A stretch of DNA of 64,000 bases from Pneumocystis sp. 'macacae' (lineage: Eukaryota > Ascomycota > Pneumocystomycetes > Pneumocystales > Pneumocystaceae), in assembly GCA_018127085.1 (NCBI GenBank), contig CM030724.1:372001-436000 (forward strand), given 5' to 3'. Below the pieces are notes generated by a model. That model ran no database searches and was not told the origin of the DNA. It worked only from the letters and a program-made list of their open reading frames with translations. Made by a program: the position numbers and the translations under genes. This document shows, piece by piece, positions 1-11,604 of the stretch; the first letter of the stretch is position 1, and the number at the start of each line of letters is the position of its first letter.

Positions 1-821
1 AACACAACATTTTGCAAATTGTTTTTTATATATCAAGCTGGCAAAAAAATAAAAATCTTTAAAACATTTAGATCATTAACTGTTGATTTTGAAAAAATGA
101 AGATGTACAGTAAAAAAAGAAATATAAACCCAAAGTACGCTGAATATTTTAATAAATTTCCTAGAGTCTTTTTATATTGCAATTGAAATTTAAAATGATC
201 AACCGTAAGATATCAACCTTTAGGAAATAAACAGGATTTGTTTTAAATCTGATTAGAACTTTGAAGAAACTTAAAATAGTAAGACTTTTTTATATTATTT
301 TTGTTTTCTCTGTTTTCAGCACTATTTTTTCTTTTGTTTCTATGTATATCACTGCTCTTTCAATACGACATCACTTAAATCATCTTGTTTAACTGCATAG
401 ATAGAATAGAAATCTGCAATAGTAAATAATAGAAAAAACAACAAAAATTGTAAAACTTACATATGCTTACAACAAAACCAAACAAAACTGACCCTGTAAT
501 ACTATTTCTTAAAGTATACGGTTTGCGCATCTGACGTAGAACATAAGAATTTTGAAAAGTAGAATAAAACCTTGTTTTGTTAAATATATAAGTTTTAAAA
601 TAATATTACCTTTCTTTATAGAAAAACATATCTTTAATTACGAAAAAGATTTAATTTGTTAATGTAAGACGATGTAATTTAGAACTATCGTATACGACGT
701 TTTGAAAAAAAAAATTACACCAGAAAACAGGCCATATTAGCAGTATTTTGTTTAGAAAAAGCAGTAGAGGTCTTCCTCTTGTAATAGTTTAAGGGTATTC
801 TTGAAGTCCGGAAGGATCTTT
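1..821. other. gene-free left edge / upstream region of PTA1
   Basis: AT-rich sequence with frequent stops on both strands and no long reading frame. I see no RNA gene. It probably holds the PTA1 promoter and 5' leader and perhaps the 3' end of a gene lying outside the window. Confidence 0.5.
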
Positions 822-3322
822 ATGAACGACGACACGGCAGCTCAACTTTCTCAGTTAAATACAATATGGGAACTTGTAGAACAAGATGCGTCTTTTTTTT
901 TGCAAATTGTTCCAGGGATTTTGCCTATTGCAACACGATCAGAGCTTCCGATACGTCAATGGGTTGCAGATTTTCTTGCTTTAACATTTACAACGCCGAA
1001 TCTGTCTATAGATAATAAGGAAAAACTTGGATTACAATGCCTTGATACGTTAATCAATTTTATACAATTTGATGATACTGTAATTCTCAAAAGCATTATT
1101 CGATGTTGTTGTGCAGTTTATCCTATTATATTTCGTTATGTGTAAGTTTTTCAATGTAATATACAATTTTTCCTTAAACTTTTTCTACGTACAGGTCTGC
1201 ACAGCAAAATCAGTCTGTTTGGAACCAGATAACGCAGATTAAGAGTCGTATTTTTCAGTTGTGGGATTCAAAGAATAGGGGCATTCGTATAGCATGTATA
1301 AAATTTATTCAAACTATAATACAAACTCAAACGTTGGGTACAAAAGATCCAAGAGTAACTTTATAAAATTTATTTTAATTCGTTTAACTGTAATAGCTCA
1401 TTAATAAATCTGATATTTCTTTGAATTTAATTATGCCTACGCATCCTTTTTTAAATAGCCATGATCTTGAAGCAGAAGCCAAGGGCTTTTTAGATAGACT
1501 TATCGAAAATATGTCTGAGAAACCATTGTAATGAATTGTAAGAATCTGAGAAAAAATATTAATTGGTTTAGGGATCCTCTTATAATCACTGCTACCTTAA
1601 ATTGTTTGATTGTTTTAGCAAAACATAGGACAGATATAAATACACAAATTATTAATGGAATTTTAAGCTTCAGCCCTATAGATGATACTTTCGAAGAACA
1701 TGATGATGCAAAATTGCATATTCAAACACGATCATTAATTAAAAATATTATAATTGTTTTAACGAATTTTTTAAGGTTTTTAGAGAAAAAAGTCTTAGCT
1801 ATATACTGATTGGACTCCAGAAGCAATAGCGCTGGGCCTTTAGCTGCAAAGATTAATCAATATCTATCTACTCAGGAAAAATTTGATATGCAAGATGATA
1901 ACTCTCGTAAAAGATTTTTCTCGGATGTTAACCATTTTTCTACCAAAAGGATAAAAACCGAAAACTCAAATTCACAGAAAAACCTTGGAATTCCTCCTAA
2001 TGCATCCATTATTTCATTATTTATGCTTAATCAGATGAAAAAAGACAACCCATTGCTTTCTATTGATGTTACTCAACTTCCTCATGAGCTTGTTGCAAGG
2101 ATTGCGATTGAAAGTCTTTTATATGTTAAACATGACTATTTTGAACGAAATATTAATGTATTATTTAAGCTTCAAGTTCCCCATATTAATAAGCTATAGA
2201 TATTACGTTCCAGACTATTGGAACAAATACAACTGACAACAGTAACCAAAACTGAAGAAAACAAATCAGCTAACGATTCTTTAAAAAACATTACTGATAC
2301 TGAAGAAGATGATTATGAGCCATCTGATGTATCTACTTTCCCACTGGATGAAAACGCTATGAAAATTCGCAATTCACAAATCAAAGAAAAGAATCCTTAC
2401 GAAAAGACTATAAAAGTAGTTCCTTTCGAGCTTCCTGATCCGCAGCCTTTTACACCATCTTCATTAACAAAACAATTCTATGCTGTTATAGATAGATTAT
2501 TCTTAAATGTTTTTAAAGATACATCTGATGATACGAAACATACACGAATCCTTAATCTAGAAAGCCTGAAAACAAATAAATGGAACAAACAGAGTTGGAT
2601 TAGATTGATTTCTCGTCTTTGTACAAGAGGCTTTGTTATTTCAAAGGAATCCAAGGAAAAAAATAATGATCAGATTTCTTTTTCTCACTTTGTAAGAAAT
2701 AAACTTTTGGAATATGTTTTGTCATACTTTAAAGAACGCATTCAATTTGCTGTAACATGGCTAAGTGAAGAATGGTATAACGACCATTTGATGCTACGTA
2801 AAAGTAAAGAAGAACTTTTGACTTGGGAGGGTCCTCAATATGAAAAATGGACATTGATGGTTTTGGACGGGATTTTGCCTTTTGTAGAGGGCACTAACAA
2901 AGCATTCTTGCGGTTCCTATCTGATTTGCCTGAGCTTTCTGTAACTTGTATTCATCGGCTTCGTATTCTTTGTTTGGATCCGGAACGAAGCAAATTGGGT
3001 TTTGCTGCTTTACAGTATGTTTTCTTTTATTTTTTTATACTGATTCTTCCCAGATACCTCATCATGCTTCGTCCACCTGTTCGAGCAATCTGTCTCGACT
3101 TTGTACAGACTTTATGGACTGAAAACCGTAAATACCCTCATCTTTTTTCTCCGTTGATCTATATCTCTAGATTCCGATATTTCCACTCCAGTAGAACGAA
3201 TACTCAGCAAATATCGCCCTGAGGTTCTCCGTTCTCCTCAAAACAATCTTCCTTCTCTTCCTAATATCTCTGGTTCCCCTCCTACTCCCGATATTGTTAA
3301 TTCTCTTAAAGCTTCCTCATAA
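822..3322 (+). CDS. PTA1: Pta1/symplekin, mRNA cleavage and polyadenylation factor scaffold
   Basis: Scaffold subunit of the cleavage and polyadenylation factor, acting in nuclear pre-mRNA 3' end processing. The N-terminal exon (822-1141) encodes DASFFLQIVPGILPIA and ends in RCCCAVYPIIFRYV, which continues after an intron (1142-1194) into SAQQNQSVWNQI. This is the symplekin/Pta1 N-terminal HEAT domain. Further introns fit at 1355-1396, 1528-1571, 1776-1820, 2158-2199, 3015-3053 and 3128-3170, all with frame-preserving GT..AG ends. The C-terminal half contains ERIQFAVTWLSEEWYND and a proline/serine-rich tail ending at the TAA at 3320. I start at the ATG at 822; the frame is open slightly upstream but has no earlier ATG. 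It sits first in a plus-strand run with the She3-like gene and DNM1. Family call is strong; the exact third exon is less certain. Confidence 0.88.
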
Positions 3323-3447
3323 TAAACATCTGTTTCCCGTTAATTGCACAATATTCGTTTCTAATTTTTTTATTTTTATTTAAGCCCCCATTTTTCTTGC
3401 GTTCCTGATTAGTTTTGCTTTTTTTTTGCTTCTTTACCTCTTTTTAC

Positions 3448-4612
3448 ATGTTATTCTGCTGTTCGTTATTTGTTCTTTTCATCGATGTTAGTTTTATCAG
3501 CCCACCAGTAACGCGTTTTTATCGATTACCGGAATTCAACAATTTAAATCAAAAAAATGAGATTGTACAAACATATGAAGAAAACGACACTATAGATCAA
3601 GAAAAAAGCGGATATTATACACGTATTATGGCAGGTGAAGATGGATTATGGCGGAGTCAACTGCATTCTTTGCGTCATGAAATAGGTACGAGTAAAAATA
3701 AAAAAAAAGCAAGTATTGATATAGACGGGAAAAGCAGGATCAAATGCAGAGTTGCAACGATTAGAAACACTGACAAAAAGCGTCCGTGATGAATCTTTAC
3801 TGGAGGAGGAATCAGGATACGAAAAATCAACCCCACGACAGCAAATATGGACGGGTACATCGAGGGTGATTGAGAGCCTGCAAAAAGAGATTGATTTGCT
3901 GAAAGTATCGCGGAATGCAGCAATTACATCGTGTGAATCGGAGAGAAAAGCAAGGGAGGCGTTGCTGAAGAGGTATATGGCGATTAAGGAGATTGTTGAG
4001 CGTCTTCAAGTAGAAAACGAAAACTTTAGTAGTATTCTGGCACGGAAAGAGCGTACGTTTAAGGAGGGGATAGAGAAACGTAAAGAGCTTGAAATGAAGG
4101 TTGAAAAGCTGGAAAAAAGGAATTCAGAGTTAGAGGATGAGTGTAGTGGAGATCGCAAACGGATTAGGGAGATGAATGATGAAATTATTCGGAAAGTATC
4201 ACAACTTTACAAAGCAGAGAAAGAATATGACACATTGGGGAAGGAAATACTGTCTTTGGAGAAAAAATATAGGGTTGAATTGGAATGTTTATCGAATCAA
4301 GTAAGTTTTTTGCAAAAGTTACGGGAAGAAGATGGGAAGCATATTCAGCGGTTCGAAGAAGAAATTAAACAGTTGTCATTGGAGAATGTTGCAGAGCGGG
4401 AGATGATTCAAAAAATACAGAAGCAATTTGAAGAGTCTCAGGAACAGTATGCTAATAATTTTCAGGAAATATTGGACGCACTTAGAAAACGCGTTGAGTC
4501 CTCTGAAAAAGAAAATGAAAAAAATATTGATCAAGCAAATGAGGTTTTAAGGGAACTAAATAATTTAAATAATAAAATGCGCCTTGTAAACATTGGTGGG
4601 TTAAATAGATAA
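3448..4612 (+). CDS. coiled-coil protein resembling the She3 family
   Basis: Two exons, joined by an intron at about 3686-3737 (GTACGA..CAG). The second exon encodes nearly 290 residues of almost continuous coiled coil rich in E, K, L and R. The stretch SRVIESLQKEIDLLK, followed by SERKAREALLKRY and NENFSSILARKERT, looks like the conserved part of fungal She3 (SWI5-dependent HO expression protein 3), an adaptor linking mRNA to a type V myosin in budding yeasts. That identity is from remembered pattern only; other coiled-coil families are possible. The start is uncertain: the first in-frame ATG (3448) gives a hydrophobic N-terminus, and a later in-frame ATG lies near 3628. The gene follows PTA1 by about 125 bp on the same strand. 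Confidence 0.55.
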
Positions 4613-5116
4613 TAAGCATCATAGAAAAATGATATTCATTTTCTCGAAATAATCTATACTTATTCTATTATACTATTTCATTAAATAATAATCATGCATA
4701 TCAAATCTTTAGCATTAATTTACAATAATGAAACTTAATTTTTCATAGTCACTATTCTATGTAATTATAGATAATACCCTATAAAGGATGAATACATTGA
4801 ATTATATATTATGTTTAGTTTTTATTTAAAGTAGATTGATCGTTTTGGGGATATATGTTCCAGTAGATTCCAATCAGTATAATATGAATTTAATTTATTA
4901 TTATTTTGTGAAATTATATTAACTTTCGAGATTTGATAATACTTGTAAATTATAATAATAAATTTTGCATATAAAGAGTTTGAAAGAAGAAATTATCAAT
5001 AAATCAATTTTATGTTTGTACGAAAAAATTATTTTAGCATTTTTCTGGAAAAATAATTTAAAATATACCTATTAAAATCTGATAAAAATAAGCTATTGCA
5101 AAAATTTACTATAAAA
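4613..5116. other. AT-rich intergenic region before DNM1
   Basis: About 500 bp with no supported reading frame on either strand. It presumably carries the 3' end of the upstream transcript and the DNM1 promoter. I see no repeat or RNA gene. Confidence 0.5.
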
Positions 5117-7770
5117 ATGGGTTCTTTAGAGGATATGATCCCACTTTTAAATAAACTTCAAGATCTTATATTCAATACTATTGGTACAGATAGCATTGAT
5201 TTACCTCAAGTATGGATTTATTTTTGGGTAAAAATTTATCTAAAGTAATTAAAGGTTGTTGTTGTGGGAAGTCAATCAAGTGGCAAAAGTTCTGTCTTAG
5301 AAAGCATTGTTGGTAAAGATTTTCTACCTCGTGGTCCAGGAGTTGTAACAAGGCGTCCTTTGGTATTACAGCTTATTAATGTATTGCCTTTGACAAATAT
5401 CAAAATAAGGAGCCCTGCTTTAGATAATTCTAAAGAACAGGAATGGGCTGAATTCTTCCACAATCCAGGAAAGCGTTACACTCAGTTTTCGGAAGTTCGT
5501 CATGAAATTGAAAATGAAACATCTAGGGTTGCTGGTGACAACAAGGGAATTAATAGACTACCCATTCAACTTAAAATATTTTCTCCTCATGTTATAAACC
5601 TTACTTTAGTTGACCTTCCTGGATTAACAAAAATTCCAATTGGTGATCAACCATTAGATATTGAGCGTCAAGTACGCTCTCTTATTCAGGATTATATTGC
5701 TAAACCAAATAGGTAGTTTTTTTTACTTGGTAATATAGTATTTATTAAGCTAATAAAACAGTATTATCTTGGCAATAACTCCAGCTAATGTTGATTTAGT
5801 TAATTCAGAATCTTTAAAACTTGCACGCCAAGTTGATCCTCAAAGAAAAAGAACTATCGGGATTCTTACTAAACTTGATTTAATGGATCATGGTACTAAT
5901 GCTCTTGACATTTTGTTGGGACGTGTTTATCCCTTAAAACTTGGCTTTATTGGCGTTGTTAATCGTAGTCAACAAGATATTTTAATAAATAAAAGTTTAA
6001 AGGATGGATTACGTTTTGAAAGGGATTTTTTCTATAATCATCCTACATATAAAGGTATATCACATTTGTGTGGGACTCCATATCTTGTAAAATCTTTAAA
6101 CATTGTTCAATCTTTTTCTATCAATATATTAAATTAATTAAAAATAGATTTTTATGCAACATATACGAGAAAAGCTTCCTGATACAAAAGCAAAACTTAA
6201 TATGCTCATGGGACAAATGCAGCGAGAAGTTTCTTTGTATGATAATCAATATCTTATGGGAAAAAATAAAGTATTTATATACTAAATTTATTATCTTTAG
6301 TTAATGGTTTTATAGGGTTCTGTTTTACTTTATCTAATAAATAAATTTTCTAGTTCTTTTATTTCTTCTATTGATGGTTCATCTTCTGAAATTTCTACAA
6401 AAGAACTTTGTGGTGGTGCTCGAATTTACTATATATTTAGTAATGTTTTTAAAAATGCTCTAAATATTATTGATCCTGCAGGCAATTTAACTATGCAAAA
6501 TATTAGAACCGCTATTAGAAATTCTTCTGGTCCTCGGTCATCATTGTTTATTCCTGGACTCGCATTTGATATTTTAGTGAAACCTCAAATTAAATTACTT
6601 GAAATACCATGTCGAAGATGTGTTGAGCTTGTTTATGAAGAGCTTTCGAAATTGTGTCATGCATCTGCTAATGGTGTATGGAAAATATATTTAGCTTTTA
6701 AAAATCCTAATTATTTCTAGGAACTTGAAAGATATCCGAGACTTCAGACTAAAATACTTGAGATTATGTCAGACTTGTTGAGAGAAAGATTAGAACCTAC
6801 ATCTAGTTATGTTGAGAGTCTAATATTGATTCAAATGGCGTATATAAACATTGACCATCCAAATTTTATTGATAGAATGGGTTTGATTTCTTCTATTTTT
6901 CAATATTCAAACAAAGATAAGAAAAATAAACTAGATAAAAAAGAAACTGATAGTAAAAGAAAAGTAATATGAAAGTAAATATGTTTTTTGTTAATAGGAT
7001 ATTTAGGTATCTGAAAATATGGCTCTGTCTAATGGGATTTTGGAACCTTCAAAGTCAACATCGGTTGAATTAAATAATACTACTATACAAAACAATGGAC
7101 TTTTTCGTGAAATAGGAGTACCTAATTCTGAACAAAATAATGATATAGCTTTTTCGAATCGGTCATTTTCAAATTCAACAGGATACATTAATTTTTCAGA
7201 GATTAAAGACCCTTTTTTTAGTGGTTTTTTTGGTAATGATAAAAAAGAACATGCGAAAGTAACATCATTACCCGTGCCGTTTATGGAGAAAGACTTAAAT
7301 ACGCTTAAATATTCAGAAAATTCTGTTTCTCATGATATAGTCTCTATAAATAATGAATCATTGAGTGTTATTAATGTAAGTTTCAAGATACTTATTTGTT
7401 TGCTAATTTAGCTAAAAGGGTGATTGTGATGAGAATATGAACGAACGACAACAATTGGAAGTTAATTTAATTCGCAGCTTAATAATATCTTATTTTAATA
7501 TTGTAAGAGAAACTATTCAAGATCAGGTTCCAAAAGCCATTATGCATTTTCTTGTAAATAATTGCAAACAAAATCTTCAAAACAAGCTTGTTACTGAATT
7601 ATATAGAGAAGAATTATTTAATGATTTATTATATGAAGATGAATCATTGGCATTAGAGAGAGAAAAATATCAAAAGGTAGATTTTATTGTTATTAAAAAA
7701 AAAAGTTAAAATGTTTTAGTTGTTAAATCTGTATAAGCAAGCTATAAAATATATTAATGAAATAATGTGA
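5117..7770 (+). CDS. DNM1: dynamin-like GTPase Dnm1, mitochondrial and peroxisomal fission
   Basis: Large GTPase that assembles around mitochondria and peroxisomes to divide them. Nine exons can be joined in frame; introns lie at 5210-5254, 5713-5761, 6105-6147, 6271-6315, 6676-6720, 6964-7006, 7376-7418 and 7677-7719. The GTPase domain shows GSQSSGKSS (P-loop), [14 protein letters not shown] and LTKLD. A middle domain follows, then a low-complexity insert (about 7007-7375, containing FFSGFFGND), then a GTPase effector domain with [16 protein letters not shown] and [15 protein letters not shown]. The insert and the effector domain match Dnm1 better than Vps1. The last small exon (7720-7770) encodes [16 protein letters not shown], the expected C-terminal helix. 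The intron at 6105 has a weak GTTCAA donor. Confidence 0.93.
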
Positions 7771-8184
7771 ATTCTTATTTTTAACTAAGATTTGATTAAT
7801 ATTGTTTATAATTTAAATAAATATATATATGAGCTAATGCTCTGCTTTTGATTATGGATATTTAACGTGCTAAGGCTTGCTTATATAAAGTAGTTTTAAG
7901 TTCTATGCTTTTAACATATGGTTATTTTTTTTTTAAAAGTTTTTATTACTATTTTTTGAACTTCACAAAATAATACTTTCTTATAATTATATATATTTTA
8001 TGATTTTATCTATAAAGTTTTAAAGTAGATATATTTTATAAAAAATAAAAATATGATTTTTAAATTATTTTTTAAAGATGTAATTTAACGTAAATTTCTA
8101 TTTTTTTATATAATACTATTAATAATATTATAAGTTGGTCTTTTTGAACGAAATGTGGATTATTAATAAACAAGACATTCACTA
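7771..8184. other. AT-rich intergenic region
   Basis: About 410 bp of very AT-rich sequence between DNM1 and the next plus-strand gene. It has no coding frame and no recognisable RNA gene; a T-rich run near 7927 may be transcript-end related. Confidence 0.5.
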
Positions 8185-9583
8185 ATGAAGGTTGAAAATT
8201 TTGAAGAAAACGATTTATTTTTTATTGCAGAAGCTTTTTCACATATTCGGGTTATAAATCTTGTTTTAGAGTTTCCAAAAAATTTCTATAAACCAGGCTT
8301 ATTAAAATTATTTAATACACATTCAATATCTTTGGAGTTTAAAGGCGAATTATTAACTATTTTTCTTCCTGATGAAACAGAAAAAGATACATCTATACAA
8401 GTAAATCAACTTGATAAAATTTTATCAGTCCGTCTTCCATTAAGTGATTCCTCAGTTAAAACTACTGAGGAAATATCACCATGGTCTGCAGTATATATTG
8501 ACTCTAATTCGAGTTTTTGTTGTATTTTTTGTTTGTCTTTTTTGTTGAGTAAAGATGAAATAAAATATTGGAGAAATCTTCCATCTGATAATTGGTCCGA
8601 TATGATAGATTACTGGATATGTCATAGAGAAAAACATAATATATTAAAAGGCTTTGGGGTAGATAAAAATTATAAATTTGTCTCTTGTCCAGGTATTGCT
8701 TTTGTAGGGTTATCTTATTTTTTGGTTTCTCAGGAAAATGTACAAAATATAAAGGTAAAGATAATAATCCGATGCATGTGGATTGATGATATTATACTTG
8801 GCTTAAAGAAAGTATTATGATTTTTATATATCTATGTACTGATACAAAAGCCAAATATCAAAGTATGATAAGATATCCTCAATTGATGATGGATTTCTTT
8901 CATATTTAGACACGTTATTTCATTATGCGATGCAAAGATCAGCGTCGGATAAGATTACATTGAAGGTCCACATACTAATGGTTTATTAGATTGAAGAAAA
9001 CAATGTGTTTTGTAATTCTTGTAAAATGAATGTAGGTATATTGACCGAAAATGGAATAAAACTTTATAAATGGAAATTAGTTGAAAAAAATATGAAAAAG
9101 TAGTTGCTAATATTAAAAAAAATATTCTAATTTTTTTAGAACAATTTCTTTTCATATAGATGTTTTTATTTCTGCTCAATTATTGAGTTTGATTGAAGTA
9201 CATGCAAATTATAAATTTGATATTTATAATGAAGAGACAAAAAAATGCATATTAAAAGTATAATATATATATATATATAGTTATTTAATTATAAATAGAT
9301 ATGGGTCTTTAATTCGGATTTAAGAATAACAAATGGTTTATTTTATGGGTCTGATATAAATATTAATAATAAATATAATAAATTTCCTGGAACTCGTGTA
9401 ATGAAAATATGTTATGTATTAATTCAAAATTCTAGTATAGAATCATATGATAATGATGTTGTATTTCACCCAGAAATGATTAAAAGCATGTTATATTCAC
9501 TTAAAGAAAGTAATTCTTTAATTCCTGAAAGCACTAGACAATTTGGTATTTGGAATATTGGATATCTAAAAAGATATGATTAA
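8185..9583 (+). CDS. IPA1: HECT-like E2-binding protein (UBE3D/Ipa1 family)
   Basis: Member of the HECT_2 family (human UBE3D, yeast Ipa1). Yeast Ipa1 is linked to mRNA cleavage and polyadenylation. Visible marks are SFCCIFC, the signature LPSDNWSDMIDYWICH, a CNSC pair in the second exon, LYKWKL, IWVFNSDLR, and the C-terminal STRQFGIWNIGYLKRYD. Exons fit at 8185-8754, 8990-9099, 9140-9257 and 9299-9583, with phases that agree. The first intron (8755-8989) is about 235 nt, far longer than the usual 40-50 nt here. If that intron is not removed the protein would stop at 8820, losing the second Cys pair and the conserved C-terminus. The link to polyadenylation is intriguing given PTA1 only 5 kb upstream, but that may be chance. 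Confidence 0.82.
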
Positions 9584-9678
9584 TTAAATTATATATGTTT
9601 CTACTAATAAAATTGAAAATATAATATATTTATTTTTAAGTAAATTGAATAGATTAATGCTAAAAATAAAAACTTCTT

Positions 9679-10989
9679 TTAAACTTGAGTTGCCTTTTTG
9701 TGTAACTCAATACTATACCAAATTCCACCACTAAATACTAAAATTATTCCTAATATAGTTCCCGAATATATTTCGTTTCCAAATATATAAATACTTAAAA
9801 TTAGACTAACAAGTTTTCGTAAACTAAGTATTATATTTGTAGTCAAAGCTGAAGATATAATATCTAAAATATATTTAAAGCTAATTAAATTATATAAATA
9901 GTAATACTTAATCTGTTTATTCCTTGGACACATAATGATTGAGTAATTACATTAACAAAAAAATAAAATGTATAATTGAATGCTTTGAATTTTTTAAATT
10001 TTGGCAAAATATACGAAAGTGCATATAAAAATGTATTTGTAACTTCTAGATTATGTTGTGTTTCATAAAAATTCAATAACTTAATTTGTGAATATATTGT
10101 TGGTAACATTAGTATGTAAAATAAAAGAGAAAAAAAGTGCTTATAAAAATTTTAGATTTTTTTTTTTTTTTATATACTAACCATATAAAAATTAATTTCT
10201 CTCCAGTTTGGAGAATATAATTTAACTATTTTTTCCATATATATGTTCATAAAAGATCTAAAAATTTGACAAATCACAAGAATAATTATGCCTATAGTAT
10301 ATTCTAATGTAGATGATTTTGAAGAATGCTATTTAAATTAAATTATTTGTAAATAAAAGCTTATTTTTAACTTTATTTGATATATTTGAAATATTAGTAA
10401 TAATTACACCGAGTGTAAGAACTAAAACTGCTGAGATTTCTCGAATATTGAATCTAATCAGTGAATTTGAATAGAAAATAAATATAAATTCTTACTTTTT
10501 ATTTATATATAACCATTCTAAAATAACTACAACTAATGTTCCTCCACTTTGAGTAATTATATGTATAGGGACAGAAATGCCATAACCATATGCTTTATTA
10601 TTTAAAAAAGACGAAGCGAAAAATAAAAAAACAATAATAAACCAATGATAAAGAGGAATATTTCTTTTTATTAAAAATGTTGATGTTGTAAAAAAATGGT
10701 AAAGTAACCCTTCCAAAGTAATAAATAAAAATTGAAAGAAAGTTATTAATATTCCTTTATTTTTAATGGTAGTAATTTTTTATAACACTTAATACCTGCA
10801 TTTGGTTCTTTTCTATATAAATGTTAATTATTAAACTATATTTTGAATTTTTTACTTGATAATAGCTTCTAATGTAAAGACATTAGAGCAGCTTTGAAAT
10901 ATTAATTTTTAATGATCTATAAATATATGCTAATATTACCATCCACCAAATATTAATGGTAAAATTAAAAAATGTTGTGATAAAAGAGT
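9679..10989 (-). CDS. YEA4: nucleotide-sugar transporter, Yea4/SLC35B4 (UAA) type
   Basis: Multi-pass ER/Golgi transporter, most like UDP-N-acetylglucosamine carriers. Eight exons join in frame on the minus strand (about 10989-10940, 10891-10856, 10812-10796, 10754-10496, 10453-10372, 10328-10182, 10139-9908, 9863-9679). Family marks are IFGGCCSNV, LITFFQFLF, LNNKAYGYGISVPIHI with SGGT, and TTNIILSLRKLVSLILS followed by GIILVFSGG. Most of the protein is membrane segments. The third exon is only 17 nt. I could not find an in-frame ATG for the first exon; the frame is open upstream without a Met, so a short upstream exon is likely missing. Substrate is inferred from the family, and the C-terminal HKKATQV is not a classical KKxx signal. 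Confidence 0.8.
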
Positions 10990-11604
10990 CTTAAAATTAA
11001 TTATTATGTGTAAATATATATACAATGCTTTACATGAAATATCAATAGTATATTATTTTTTTTTTTAAAATTTTTATTTTTTTTAAATTGACTCATTTTT
11101 TTGATAAACTACAAAATTTATAAAATATTTGGAATATTAAAAGAATATATTTTTATTAAATTAAAATTATGAATTGTAAGAAATATTAAATATACTTTGA
11201 TTTTTTGACATTATTTTAAAGTTATACAAATTAGATTTTTACATGTTTTAATTTAAAATGCATAATTTAAAAGTTAATTATAATTGAAATTTTTGGAAAA
11301 ATAAAATGTATATTTAAAAATAATATATAAAATAATTATTGTATTTATTTTTTAATAAATTATGATTTTGAAATTATTTGATGAAAATAAAGTTTTGTTA
11401 ATAAAATCTTTAAAAATAATAAAATTATAAAGAAATTTTAATATATTTTAAATAAAACATATCGAAAATAACTTTATTTTAGACTAAAAATTCATTAATT
11501 TATTTCTTAAACTTATATTTTTTCTTATTAAATCTATCTTATATGAAATTATTACAAACATTTATCAAAAATTGAAAAACGATAATTCTAAACGATAATT
11601 CTTA
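10990..11604. other. AT-rich divergent intergenic region
   Basis: About 600 bp of extremely AT-rich sequence between the transporter (-) and MMS19 (+). It must serve as promoter for both and may hide the transporter's missing first exon. No other feature seen. Confidence 0.5.

Noticed and set aside
8784..8842. Box C/D snoRNA in the IPA1-like intron (TGATGA at 8784, CTGA at 8839)
   Set aside because: The C box lacks the purine before TGATGA and the flanks do not pair into a terminal stem.
8955..9179. 74-codon minus-strand frame
   Set aside because: Lies antisense to conserved exons of the IPA1-like gene and is low-complexity.
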